Assembly: GCA_900696455.1 (NCBI GenBank)
Contig: CAADGB010000059.1
Span: forward strand, 1-41,425
Reading direction: 5' to 3'
DNA length: 41,425 nt
Origin: an uncultured delta proteobacterium
GTDB lineage: Bacteria; Myxococcota_A; Polyangia; Haliangiales; Haliangiaceae
The notes beneath the pieces were generated by a model, which made no database searches, was not told where the DNA came from, and worked only from the letters and a program-made list of their open reading frames with translations. This document shows, piece by piece, positions 29,034-41,018 of this stretch. A program made the translations under genes and the position numbers. Position 1 is the stretch's first letter. Each line of letters starts with the position of its first letter.

Positions 29034-30161
29034 ATGGCGCGGCAGCGAAACAAGAACCGGCGTGTCCTGGGTCCGTACCCGAAGGGCGACGGTTTCCAGA
29101 TCGTAGACGTGAAGGAGAACGGAGAGCGCGAGCACTTCAAGTTCTCCACGAAGGAAGAAGCGGACGCAGCGATCGCCGCTCTCACCGACGAGATCAACCG
29201 ACCCAAGAAGACCATCCGCGACGCACTCAAGGACTACGAGACCTATATGCGTGACGACAAGGGCAACAAGGAGAACAGCATCGACCAGACGGGGCGCAAG
29301 CTCCGTCGGTTCTTCGATGACCTTGATGTCGCGCTGACCGATCTCACGTTCGCGAAGTGCGAGGCGCTGTATGTGGCCATGCGGACCTCGAAGCGGAAGC
29401 CGCAGAAGCGGACCCCGCTCCCCGATGGAAAGGTTCCGACTCCGGCAACGGAGCCGAAGCCGATCTCGGTCGACTACCATCGCAACGCGCTCTCGGAGAC
29501 CAAGACGTTCCTCCGCTGGTGCGTGAAGAAGGGTTGGCTCGCCTCGAACCCGCTTGAAGATGTCGAAGGCGTCGGTAAGCGGAGCCACGGCAAGGAGCAG
29601 CTACGCATCGACGAAGCGAGGAAGTGGCTCGCCAAGGCGGTGGAGCTGGCCGAGGCCGGGGAAGACGGCGCGGTCGCCGCGATGATGACCCTGCTGCTCG
29701 GCATCCGATGCAGCGAGGTGGTCTCGCGCGTGGTCCGCGATCTCGACGACGACGGACGCCTGCTGTGGATCCCGGACTCGAAGACCGCCAAGGGTCGGCG
29801 CACGCTCGTGGTGCCCGACGAGCTACGCCCGTACTTGCAGGAACTGGCCGAGGGCAAGAAGCCGCAGGATCTCCTGCTCGGCTATCACGACCGCGCGTGG
29901 CCTCGTGCGTGGGTGCAACGCATCTGCGAGGAGGCCGGCGTCCCGGTGGTGACCGCGCACGGCAACCGCGGCCTTCACGGCACGCTCTCCATCGAGGCCG
30001 GCGTCACGCCGCGCGCGGTGGCGGACGCGTTGGGCCACGAGTCGTTCCAGCAGACGACGGCGCGGAGCTACGTCCAGCCCGAGGCGATGGGACAGGCCAA
30101 GCAGAAGCGGGCGCTCACCGTCCTCAACGGCGGCAAGGCTCGCGACGCGGACGCCGCGTGA
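29034..30161 (+). CDS. Tyrosine recombinase (integrase of element B)
   Basis: 375 aa with a strong ribosome binding site. An arm-binding N-terminal part (about 1-60) is followed by the SAM-like core-binding domain (60-170, containing a Pro/Thr/Lys-rich insertion at about 118-142) and the catalytic domain (185-350). Active-site residues: Arg in LLGIRCSEV (225), Lys in DSKTAKG (250 or 253), His and Arg in AHGNRGLH (309, 312), His in LGHES (335), Tyr in ARSYVQP (346). The second box is unusual, reading HGNRGLHGT rather than HxLRHT, but keeps the His and Arg. Only moderately related to the other integrase at 1672. It recombines the tRNA-Ala sites at 2927 and 30234. Confidence 0.93.
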   Translation: MARQRNKNRRVLGPYPKGDGFQIVDVKENGEREHFKFSTKEEADAAIAALTDEINRPKKTIRDALKDYETYMRDDKGNKENSIDQTGRKLRRFFDDLDVALTDLTFAKCEALYVAMRTSKRKPQKRTPLPDGKVPTPATEPKPISVDYHRNALSETKTFLRWCVKKGWLASNPLEDVEGVGKRSHGKEQLRIDEARKWLAKAVELAEAGEDGAVAAMMTLLLGIRCSEVVSRVVRDLDDDGRLLWIPDSKTAKGRRTLVVPDELRPYLQELAEGKKPQDLLLGYHDRAWPRAWVQRICEEAGVPVVTAHGNRGLHGTLSIEAGVTPRAVADALGHESFQQTTARSYVQPEAMGQAKQKRALTVLNGGKARDADAA

Positions 30162-30166
30162 CCGAA

Positions 30167-30187
30167 TCAATGGCCATTTCAATGGCC
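30167..30187. repeat. TCAATGGCC direct repeat between integrase and attR
   Basis: TCAATGGCC at 30167-30175 and 30179-30187, 12 bp apart, in the AT-richer gap between the integrase stop and the tRNA. A weak TCGGTT/AACCGA inverted repeat follows. Position suggests integrase arm-type or excisionase sites. Confidence 0.4.
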
Positions 30188-30233
30188 GCGGACTCGGTCT
30201 CGGTTGTTCAGTAGTGAAAACCGAAGTGATTTC

Positions 30234-30277
30234 GTGGAGCTGTGGGGGATCGAACCCCAGACCTCTAGAGTGCGATT
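30234..30277. repeat. attR of element B within tRNA-Ala
   Basis: This is the 44-bp sequence identical to 2927-2970. It covers the tRNA from the anticodon arm to the discriminator base plus one flanking base. The element supplies this 3' half, so the tRNA gene stays intact after integration. Confidence 0.93.
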
Positions 30278-30307
30278 CTAGCGCTCTCCCAGCTGAGCTA
30301 CAGCCCC
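30235..30307 (-). tRNA. tRNA-Ala (anticodon CGC)
   Basis: 73 nt, minus strand. The acceptor stem GGGGCTG pairs with CAGCTCC (one G-U), D arm GTAGCTCAGCTGGGAGAGC, anticodon loop ATCGCAC with CGC at 30274-30272 (reads GCG, alanine), T arm with GGTTCGATCC, discriminator A. CCA is not encoded. It is intact because the integrated element restores the 3' half. Confidence 0.95.
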
Positions 30308-30516
30308 AGGTTGTCAAGCGGCGGGGAGACCCGACGCCGGCGCGTTAGGTACCAGCCGGCCCGGGGGCTGTCAAGGTGGCGATGATGCTGGGAGCGAGGG
30401 GCGTGCATGCCCGAGCCGGACCGGGGGCACGCCGTCGGCGGCCTCCCGGCTGCGAGGCTGATCACGGCGGGGCCGGGGGCATGGCGCTTTCGGGCGGGAC
30501 GGGCGTTGGAGGGAGG

Positions 30517-31179
30517 ATGCAAGGCAAAGGAATCGGGCTGGCCGGGGTCGTCCTGGCCGGGGCGCTCGGGATGCTGCACGGCGAGGCGGGGGCGCGGCCG
30601 CCGCCGCCGCCCGACGAGATCGCGGGCCCGGCGAGGGAGCGGCGGCCGGCGATCGAGTGGTCGAGCTGGGTCCGGGTGGCGTACGGGGCGGCGCCGGCGC
30701 CGGCGGAGCCGCGGGCGCGGGTGACGAGCCCGATCGACGAGCCGGACGCGCGGGACCACGGGTGGGAGGCGGCGGTGGGCGCGGACCTGACGTTCGGCGT
30801 CGGCGAGGGCGGGAACGTGCGGCTCGGGCCGTGGATCGAGGCGCGGACCAGCAGCGCGGCGATGGTCGGGGGCGAGCTGATGCTGGCGGCGCGGCCGCGG
30901 AGGCTGGACATGTTCTGGTACGCCGGCGAGGGGGTGCTGGTGCTGCGCGCGGGCGGGAACCGCGAGCTGCTGACCGGCGCGATCGCCTACGGGTACCGGG
31001 CGCCGTGGAAGCTGCACGGGCCGTGGCGGGGCGGCTCGCGGTACATGATCGGCGTGCGGCTGGTGGCGACCGCGACGCGGGCCGCGGATGACCCGAGCGT
31101 GTGGTCGGCGACCCTGGGCGTGGAGACCGAGCCGGTGGGAGCGCTGCGATACCTGCTGGGGATCCGGAGCTGGTACTGA
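30517..31179 (+). CDS. Exported hypothetical protein, possible outer-membrane barrel, 220 aa
   Basis: ATG at 30517 is taken (GGAGGG upstream, rather close); ATG at 30481 in frame is an alternative. A signal peptide (about 1-26, GLAGVVLAGALGMLHGEAGA) precedes a Pro-rich stretch. The rest has alternating strand pattern (WSSWVRVAYG; WEAAVGADLTFGVGEGGNVRLGPWIEART; MIGVRLVATATR) and a C-terminus ending in aromatic residues (RYLLGIRSWY), consistent with a small outer-membrane beta barrel. No family recognised. First chromosomal gene right of the tRNA; strongly GC-rich codons, unlike parts of the element. Confidence 0.65.
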   Translation: MQGKGIGLAGVVLAGALGMLHGEAGARPPPPPDEIAGPARERRPAIEWSSWVRVAYGAAPAPAEPRARVTSPIDEPDARDHGWEAAVGADLTFGVGEGGNVRLGPWIEARTSSAAMVGGELMLAARPRRLDMFWYAGEGVLVLRAGGNRELLTGAIAYGYRAPWKLHGPWRGGSRYMIGVRLVATATRAADDPSVWSATLGVETEPVGALRYLLGIRSWY

Positions 31180-31326
31180 GGCGGGGTGGCGGGGCCGCGG
31201 AGGGGCGGCGGACGAGGCGGCAAGCGAGCAAGCGAGCGAGCGGGGACTGTGGGGCGCGGGGTCGCGGAGGGACGTGAGGCGCGGGTGGGCGCCGCCGGCC
31301 GTCGGCGCGTCCGGATCTCGGACGGT

Positions 31327-31370
31327 GGCCGGATTCCGGACGCGAGGCGGCCGGATTCCGGACGCGAGGC
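31327..31370. repeat. 22-bp perfect tandem duplication
   Basis: GGCCGGATTCCGGACGCGAG(GC) occurs twice head to tail (31327-31348 and 31349-31370), in the 242-bp gap between two plus-strand genes. Each copy holds the palindrome CCGGATTCCGG. Nearby are GCAAGCGA repeats. No gene seen; function unknown. Confidence 0.8.
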
Positions 31371-31421
31371 ACGCGCGGACGCGGGGTTGCGGGCGGCACG
31401 GACCTTGCCTCAGCGGCGCTC

Positions 31422-32363
31422 GTGCCGACGCTCGACCACGAGGCCCCGCTCGCGGTGCTCCGCGAGGAGCCCGCGCTCGTGGTCGAGCTCCTGCGGCGGG
31501 CGCTCGAGGTCGAGCTCCCTGCGTTCGCCACGGCGGTCGTGTCCGAGGCGGACTTCACGCAACCGCTGCCGGCCGAGTTCCACGCCGACCTGGTGATCCA
31601 CCTGCGCGACGAGGCGCAGCGGCCGGTGATGGGGATCGTCGTCGAGGTCCAGCGGGCGCGCGACGACGACAAGCGCTGGACGTGGCCGCTCTACGTGTGC
31701 GCGCTGCACGCGCGCCTGCAGCGCCCGACCTGCCTGGTCGTCCTGACCTCCGACGCCGGCGTGGCGCGGTGGGCGGCCCGGTCGATCGACTCGTTCCAGC
31801 CCGGGGCCACGTTCTGCCCGCTGGTGCTGGGGCCGGAGCAGGTCCCGCGGCTCGAGCCCGAGGACGCCGCGGCCGCGCCGTGGGTCGCGATCGTGTCGGC
31901 CCTGGTTCACGGCGCGGCAGCGGGCGGCGCGACCGCGGCCCTGGCCGGGATCGAAGGGGCGAGGCTCCTCGGGGGCGAGCGTGCTAGCCTGTTCACCGAC
32001 CTCATCCTCGCCCAGCTCGACGACGTGGCGCGACGCGCCCTGGAGGTTGTCATGGAGACGCGCAAGTACGAGTACAAGAGCGACTTCGCCCGCTCCTACT
32101 TCGAGCGAGGGCTCGAGGAGGGACGGCAGAAGGGACGCGAGGAAGGACGCGAGGAGGGTCGCGAGGAAGGGCGCGAGGTCGGCCGCGAGGAGGGGCTGCG
32201 CCAGGCGCTGCTGGCGCTGGTCGCCCGGCGTGCGGTGGTGAGCGACGAGCAGCGCGCGCGCATCGTCGCCTGCGCGGACCCCGACCGGCTGCTGCGGCTC
32301 GTCGTCGAGGTCGGCGCCGCGGCCGACGACGGCGCGGTGGCGCGCTTGCTCGCCGAGCTGTAG
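31422..32363 (+). CDS. PD-(D/E)XK-like (Rpn/transposase-related) paralogue, 313 aa
   Basis: GTG start at 31422. This resembles a family expanded in myxobacterial genomes: TLDHEAPLAVLREEPALVVELL near the start, then ADLVIHLRD ... GIVVEVQRARD (about 60-90) with the Asp and Glu-x-Gln pattern of a PD-(D/E)XK fold in which the catalytic Lys is Gln. A middle helical region is followed by RKYEYKSDFARSYFERG and a run of EGREEGREEGR-type repeats (about 225-265), encoded by a 12-bp tandem repeat. The family is related to Rpn recombination nucleases and PD-(D/E)XK transposase-like proteins; activity is uncertain. Confidence 0.78.
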   Translation: MPTLDHEAPLAVLREEPALVVELLRRALEVELPAFATAVVSEADFTQPLPAEFHADLVIHLRDEAQRPVMGIVVEVQRARDDDKRWTWPLYVCALHARLQRPTCLVVLTSDAGVARWAARSIDSFQPGATFCPLVLGPEQVPRLEPEDAAAAPWVAIVSALVHGAAAGGATAALAGIEGARLLGGERASLFTDLILAQLDDVARRALEVVMETRKYEYKSDFARSYFERGLEEGRQKGREEGREEGREEGREVGREEGLRQALLALVARRAVVSDEQRARIVACADPDRLLRLVVEVGAAADDGAVARLLAEL

Positions 32364-32426
32364 GTCGCCGCCCGCCCGGTGACGTTCCGGTCGCACGCGC
32401 GTCGCCGCCTGGCCTACCATGACGGG

Positions 32427-33815
32427 ATGCGAGCGAGACCGGCACGTTCGGGGACGCGGGCGAGGACCCTCACGGCGCTGATCCTGGTCGCCCGGATCGG
32501 GGCGATCGCCGGCGCGGCCGCCGCGGCGACCCTGGCCGCCAGCGCCTGCGGCGGCGAGGACGCGGCGGACGGCGACGCGGCGGTGGACGGTCCGGCGGGC
32601 GACGCGCGCGGCCCGACGGCGGCGGAGGTCTTCGACCCGACCGTGGTGCGACGCTTCGAGCTGACGGTGGCGCCGGCGGACTGGGCGGCGATCAACGCCG
32701 ACCCGCGCGCGGAGGCGTACGTGCCGGCGGACCTGCGGTACGGCGACGCGACGCTGTCCCGGATCGCGGTGCGGTTCAAGGGGGGCGTCGGCTCGCTCGG
32801 GCTGTGCTTCGACGCCCAGGGCAACCGGCTGTGCCCGAAGCTGTCGATGAAGCTGAAGTTCGACGAGTACGTGCGCGGGCAGCGGTTCGCCGGGCTCAAG
32901 CGGCTCAACTTCCACGCCATGATGCGCGACCCGTCGCACATGAAGGACCGGCTGGGCTACGGCCTCTTCCGCGCGGCCGGGGTGCCGGCGCCGCGCTCGG
33001 TCCACGCCCGGCTGGTGGTCAACGGCGAGGACCTCGGCGTGTTCGCGCTGGTCGAGGCCATCGACGGCGAGTTCGTCGAGGATCACTTCCGCGCGGTCGA
33101 CGGCAGCGGCGAGGGCAACCTCTACAAGGAGGTGTGGCCGCTGCACCCGATCGCGGAGCCGTACCTGAACGCGCTCGAGACCAACGAGGACGACGGCCCG
33201 AGCGTCGAGCGGATGATCCGGTTCGCGGCCGCGATCGCCGGCGCCGACGCGACCACGCTCCGCGCGGTGCTGGGAGCGTGGATGGACCTGCCGACGCTGG
33301 TGAGCTTCCTCGCCGTCGACCGCTTGATCGACAACTGGGACGGCATCGTCGGCTGGTACTGCAACCAGGCCGGGACCTGCTTCAACCACAACTACTACTG
33401 GTACGAGGAGGTCGGGCGCGACCGGGTGTGGCTGGTCCCGTGGGACCTCGACAACACGATGCAGGTGCCGAGCCCCATCCGCGCCGCGTACGGGATGCCG
33501 GACTGGGACGCCTCGCCCTCCGACTGCGCGCTGCGCCCGATCTTCCTCGGCTTCTATGGCCGGCCGCCGGCGTGCGACCAGCTCATCGGGCTCATGGCCG
33601 AGGTGCTCTGGCCCGACTATCAGGCGCGGACGGCGGAGCTCCTCGCCGGGCCGGCGGCGGCGGCGGCGCTCGAGGCCGAGCTGGCGGCGATGGAGGCGCT
33701 GCTCGCGCCCGAGGTCGCCACCGATGTCCTCGGGCCGGGGCTGGCGGCGTGGCAGCGGGCGGTGGACGACCTGCGCGCGGACCTGCCGGCGCTGCGGGCG
33801 CGGGTGGCGCCGTGA
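32427..33815 (+). CDS. CotH-family lipoprotein, 462 aa
   Basis: ATG at 32427. A signal peptide ends at a lipobox (TLAASACGG, Cys near residue 41), then an acidic linker. The CotH domain follows (about 75-440): FELTVAPADWAAINADP, VRFKGGVGS, KLSMKLKFDEY, LKRLNFHAMMRDPSHMKDRLGYGLFRAAGVPAPR, GVFALVEAIDG, DRLIDNWDGI, and WLVPWDLDNTM with the conserved Asp/Asn. CotH proteins have an atypical kinase fold; in Bacillus CotH phosphorylates spore-coat proteins. Here the protein would be outside the cytoplasm, on the envelope surface. Substrate unknown. Strongly GC-rich, in line with the chromosome. Confidence 0.9.
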   Translation: MRARPARSGTRARTLTALILVARIGAIAGAAAAATLAASACGGEDAADGDAAVDGPAGDARGPTAAEVFDPTVVRRFELTVAPADWAAINADPRAEAYVPADLRYGDATLSRIAVRFKGGVGSLGLCFDAQGNRLCPKLSMKLKFDEYVRGQRFAGLKRLNFHAMMRDPSHMKDRLGYGLFRAAGVPAPRSVHARLVVNGEDLGVFALVEAIDGEFVEDHFRAVDGSGEGNLYKEVWPLHPIAEPYLNALETNEDDGPSVERMIRFAAAIAGADATTLRAVLGAWMDLPTLVSFLAVDRLIDNWDGIVGWYCNQAGTCFNHNYYWYEEVGRDRVWLVPWDLDNTMQVPSPIRAAYGMPDWDASPSDCALRPIFLGFYGRPPACDQLIGLMAEVLWPDYQARTAELLAGPAAAAALEAELAAMEALLAPEVATDVLGPGLAAWQRAVDDLRADLPALRARVAP

Positions 33816-33900
33816 CGCGGGCGCGCCGCGCGGCCGCGGCCGGCGGGGCGGCGCGCGCTTCGACGCCCCCGCCGCGACGCCGCTGGCGTACGCTCCCGGC

Positions 33901-36243
<2,343 letters not shown>

Positions 36244-36259
36244 CCCGGGCGCCGGCCGG

Positions 36260-36280
36260 GACGTTGCGATCGGCAACGTC
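36260..36280 (+). terminator. Hairpin after the oxidoreductase gene
   Basis: GACGTTGC (36260-36267), 5-base loop, GCAACGTC (36273-36280): a perfect 8-bp stem 16 bp past the stop, followed by AGGTTTCGG. Likely terminator; the T run is short. Confidence 0.6.
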
Positions 36281-36341
36281 AGGTTTCGGGGAGGTATCGT
36301 GAGATCGACAGGTTGGCGGCGGTGAGGGGCTGGAACGCTTG

Positions 36342-37229
36342 ATGCTTGTTCAAGCGGCGATGCGCGGGATCCTCGTCGTCGCCTCGCTGGTCGGTGCCAC
36401 CCACGCCGGCTGCTCGACCGCGCAGATGAATCCGGACGGCGTGGACGCCGCCCGCACCGACGCCGCCGCCCTCGACGCGGACGAGGACGTGGACGCCGCG
36501 GGCGACCCCGACGCCGCGGCCGACGCCGGCGTCGATGGGGCCACCCTCGACGCCGGCCTCGACGGGCCCGCGGTGGACGCCGCGCCGTGCACGATCTCGG
36601 CCGGCCACCCCGTCGCGCTCGACGGCGTCGACGACCTGGGCAAGTACCTGGCGTCCCAGCGTCTGACCCCGGGGGCGCCGCTGGCCGCGACCGACGAGGT
36701 CGCGCTGACCTGGGACGCCACCAACCTCTACGTCACCATGCGCAGCGAGGCCTTCCTCGACGGCGCTCGCCCCTTGCACGTCTACGTCGAGGCCGCCGCC
36801 GCCGCCCTCGGCACCGCGTCGCCCGTCGACGGCAAGGAGTACGGCGGCCACGTGGCGCGGCTGCCGTTCGGGCCGAACTACCTGATCGCCGTGCGCCGGA
36901 CCAACGACTTCGGCACCGGCGGCTACGACGCGGTCTACGTGCCGGCCGGCGGGGCGCCGTGGACCAGCGCCGCCTACGCGCTCGAGCCGGGAGCCCGGGT
37001 GTTCGCCTCGTCCGACGATCGGACGCTCTCGGTGAGCACGCCGTGGGCGGCGCTCGGCGGCTGCCCGCTGGCCATGCGAGTGAGCGTGCACGTGGTCAAC
37101 GGCGCGGCCGGCAACGAGTGGAAGGACCTCGTGCCGGCCACCCACGCCCCGTGGCTGGCCGCCGGCGGCGGCTACTACGAGATCGACCTGACCGCGGACC
37201 CGGCGAGCAGCGGCTGGGTCCTGCGCTGA
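36342..37229 (+). CDS. Putative lipoprotein with C-terminal CBM9-like/extracellular domain, 295 aa
   Basis: ATG at 36342 is taken (GAGGGG upstream); ATG at 36360 is an alternative. A signal peptide ends at a lipobox (GATHAGC). An Asp/Ala-rich linker of about 55 residues follows (DAARTDAAALDADEDVDAAGDPDAA). The C-terminal domain (about 85-295) is strand-rich: EVALTWDATNLYVTMRSEAF, LHVYVEAA, YGGHVARLPFGPNYLIAVRR, YDAVYVPAGG. This resembles the pattern of CBM9-like or related carbohydrate-binding domains, but the assignment is weak. It would be surface-exposed. Downstream of the oxidoreductase but separated from it by a terminator-like hairpin. Confidence 0.75.
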   Translation: MLVQAAMRGILVVASLVGATHAGCSTAQMNPDGVDAARTDAAALDADEDVDAAGDPDAAADAGVDGATLDAGLDGPAVDAAPCTISAGHPVALDGVDDLGKYLASQRLTPGAPLAATDEVALTWDATNLYVTMRSEAFLDGARPLHVYVEAAAAALGTASPVDGKEYGGHVARLPFGPNYLIAVRRTNDFGTGGYDAVYVPAGGAPWTSAAYALEPGARVFASSDDRTLSVSTPWAALGGCPLAMRVSVHVVNGAAGNEWKDLVPATHAPWLAAGGGYYEIDLTADPASSGWVLR

Positions 37230-37393
37230 CGCCGGGGCGCCCCGCGTGAGGCGCCCTCCCGCGCACCTCACGGAGGTCTCACGTTGTGCACGCGGCGCAC
37301 GCCGCGCCGACATCGATGTCCGGCTTGCGGACGCTCCGCGCCGACAAGTCCGCGCCCAGCCGTCGCGGCACGGGCGTTGCTGAAGCTCCGGGC

Positions 37394-38086
37394 ATGACGC
37401 GACACCCGACGTTCATCACCCTCCTGTCCCTCTCGATCCTCGGCGCGTGCACCTCCGACGGCGCCCCACCCACCGGCCAGGTGGCCGGCGAGCTGCGCTA
37501 CCGCGACGCCGCCACCAACCCCGACGGCACGCCGCGCGCGGCGGCGACGCCTCCCGCACCGGACGGGCGGCTCACGGTCGAGGTCCGCGGCACCGGGACG
37601 CTGGACGGCCTCACCGGCGCCTGCGCCCTCGAGGCGGCGAGCGGCCAGTTCCGGGCCCGGTTCGACGCCGCGGCCGCGATCGGACCCGACGGGGCGTACG
37701 TGGCGACGCTCGCCAGCGCCGCGGCGCGGCTCGAGACGCTGGGCGGATGTCCCATCCCCGACCTGACGGTGGCGCTCGTGACCGACGTCGTGGTGCGCGC
37801 CGAGCTGGACGCGACCACCGCGACCTGCGAGTCGTACTGCGCGGCCAGCGCGCGCAGCGCCGCCGAGGCCACGTGTGCGGGCTCGGCGACGCAGGCGACC
37901 TGCCGCGCCGCCGCCGAGGCCGACGCCCAGGCCGCGTGCCACACCGAGTGCGCCACGCAGCGTGAGGTCATCGTCGCCGAGGCGTCGCTGGCGGCGAGCC
38001 TCCTGGGCGAGGTCGACGCCGAGCTGCTGCGGGCGGCCGCGCTCGGCGAGCTCCGCGCCGAGCTGACGCTCGACCGGATGGAGTGA
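37394..38086 (+). CDS. Cys-rich putative lipoprotein, 230 aa
   Basis: ATG at 37394. A signal peptide ends at a lipobox (LSILGACTSDG). The first half is strand-rich (GRLTVEVRGTGTLDGLTGACALEAASGQF). The second half (about 140-190) has nine Cys residues spaced in pairs (TCESYC, TCAG, TCRA, CHTEC), suggesting a disulfide-linked Ala-rich helical hairpin array. The end is helical (EASLAASLLGEVDAELLRAAALGELRAEL). Family not recognised; the style is common in myxobacterial envelope lipoproteins. Confidence 0.72.
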   Translation: MTRHPTFITLLSLSILGACTSDGAPPTGQVAGELRYRDAATNPDGTPRAAATPPAPDGRLTVEVRGTGTLDGLTGACALEAASGQFRARFDAAAAIGPDGAYVATLASAAARLETLGGCPIPDLTVALVTDVVVRAELDATTATCESYCAASARSAAEATCAGSATQATCRAAAEADAQAACHTECATQREVIVAEASLAASLLGEVDAELLRAAALGELRAELTLDRME

Positions 38087-38159
38087 GGCGGCGCGCCCGG
38101 CGACACGACCGACCAGCCGCGCCGCGCCGGTCGCGCCGGTCGCGCCGGGCGCGGCGGTC

Positions 38160-39763
<1,604 letters not shown>

Positions 39764-40034
39764 GGTTGCTCCTCGCGCTCGACTTCTGCGCAAACTGCCC
39801 AACGACCGTGGCAGGCTGCGATCGAGCGCTACCGGCCAGCACAGCAGCCACCGTGCCAGCCGCGCGGGGTGCGACGGCGGGGGGCGCAGATCGCAGCGAT
39901 GGCGGCGGGTTGCGCGCGCGAGCCGACCTCGGCGCGGGGCGGCCGCGGCGGTGGGTGCACACGATGGTCCGCAGACAGCACGGGTAAGCAGGCACCAGTG
40001 CGCACGCCCGCGCGCACTGCGATGCTCACCGCCG
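39764..40034. other. Divergent intergenic region, no gene seen
   Basis: A gap of 271 bp between the divergent amidase (minus) and flavin enzyme (plus) genes, so both promoters should be here. I see no convincing promoter hexamers, no small gene and no strong repeat. Confidence 0.5.
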
Positions 40035-40988
40035 ATGTTGCCCGCGTGGTTGAGCGAACGTCTCGTGGTGCCCGTGATCGGCGCGCCGCTCTTCATCATC
40101 TCCAACCCCGATCTGGTGCTGGCGCAGTGCAAGGCCGGCGTGGTCGGGTCGTTCCCGGCCCTCAACGCCCGCCCGCCCGAGCTGCTGGCGAGCTGGCTCG
40201 AGCGGGTGACCCGCGAGCTGGCCGCGCACGACGCGGCGCACCCGGCGCGGCCGGCGGCGCCGTTCGCGGTCAACCAGATCGTGCACCGCTCCAACGACCG
40301 CCTCGAGCACGACCTCGAGGTGTGCGAGCGGTTCCGGGTGCCCATCGTCATCACCTCGCTGGGCGCGCGCGAGGACGTCAACGCGCGCGTGCACGCGTGG
40401 GGCGGGCTCGTGCTGCACGACATCATCAACGTCGCGCACGCGAAGAAGGCGCTCGACAAGGGCGCCGACGGGCTGATCGCGGTGTGCGCGGGGGCCGGCG
40501 GCCACGCCGGCACCACGTCGCCGTTCGCCCTGATCGAGGAGATCCGGCGCTTCTTCGACGGCCCGCTGGCGCTGGCGGGCGCGATCGCGACCGGGCGCGG
40601 CGTGCTGGCGGCGCGCGCGCTGGGCGCCGACGTGGCGTACGTGGGCTCGGCCTTCATCGCCACCCGCGAGGCCAACGCGATCGAGGGCTACAAGCAGGCG
40701 GTGGTCGACGGCGCGGCGGCCGACATCGTCTACACCAGCCTGTTCACCGGCGTGCACGGCAACTACCTGCGGGCGTCGATCACCCAGGCCGGGCTCGATC
40801 CGGACAACCTGCCGGGCAGCGACCCGTCGAAGATGAACTTCGGCGGCGCGGCGCCGGCCAAGGCGTGGAAGGACATCTGGGGCGCCGGTCAGGGCATCGG
40901 CGCCGTGCGCGAGGTAGTGGGCGCCGGCGAGCTGGTGGCGCGGCTGGCCCGCGAGTACGACGAGGCGCGCCGGCGGCTGGCGGGGTGA
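40035..40988 (+). CDS. Nitronate monooxygenase-like FMN enzyme
   Basis: 317 aa, ATG at 40035. TIM-barrel FMN protein of the 2-nitropropane dioxygenase/nitronate monooxygenase family: VVPVIGAPLFIISNPDLVLAQCKAGVVGSFPALNARPP at the start, IVITSLGA, ALDKGADGLIAVCAGAGGHAGTTSPFALI (catalytic-type His in GGHAG) and GAIATGRGVLAARALGADVAYVGSAFIAT binding the FMN phosphate. Such enzymes oxidise alkyl nitronates and related compounds, but many members have other substrates, so the exact reaction is open. Cytoplasmic. No operon partner visible; the next gene is convergent. Confidence 0.92.
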   Translation: MLPAWLSERLVVPVIGAPLFIISNPDLVLAQCKAGVVGSFPALNARPPELLASWLERVTRELAAHDAAHPARPAAPFAVNQIVHRSNDRLEHDLEVCERFRVPIVITSLGAREDVNARVHAWGGLVLHDIINVAHAKKALDKGADGLIAVCAGAGGHAGTTSPFALIEEIRRFFDGPLALAGAIATGRGVLAARALGADVAYVGSAFIATREANAIEGYKQAVVDGAAADIVYTSLFTGVHGNYLRASITQAGLDPDNLPGSDPSKMNFGGAAPAKAWKDIWGAGQGIGAVREVVGAGELVARLAREYDEARRRLAG

Positions 40989-41018
40989 CGCCTCCCGTGC
41001 GTCGCCGCCGTGGTCGCG

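Larger units (their letters stand above)
2927..30277. mobile_element. Integrative element B, 27.3 kb, in tRNA-Ala
   Basis: The element is bounded by a perfect 44-bp direct repeat (2927-2970 and 30234-30277). The right copy is inside an intact tRNA-Ala gene, with a tyrosine integrase directly beside it. It carries about 34 genes: a leftward toxin/kinase operon, a divergent FHA operon, dedicated transcription factors, and a rightward block with cell-wall hydrolases and membrane proteins. I see no recognisable phage capsid, terminase, portal or tail gene, nor relaxase, type IV secretion or replication genes. It therefore does not fit a tailed prophage or a conjugative element. It could be a satellite, a provirus of an unfamiliar type, or a genomic island. 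Confidence 0.85.

Noticed and set aside
2927-30277. Ordinary tailed prophage
   Set aside because: No terminase, portal, capsid, tail, tape-measure or holin gene could be recognised.
2927-30277. Integrative conjugative element
   Set aside because: No relaxase, coupling protein or type IV secretion gene is seen; the ImmA-like protease alone is not enough.
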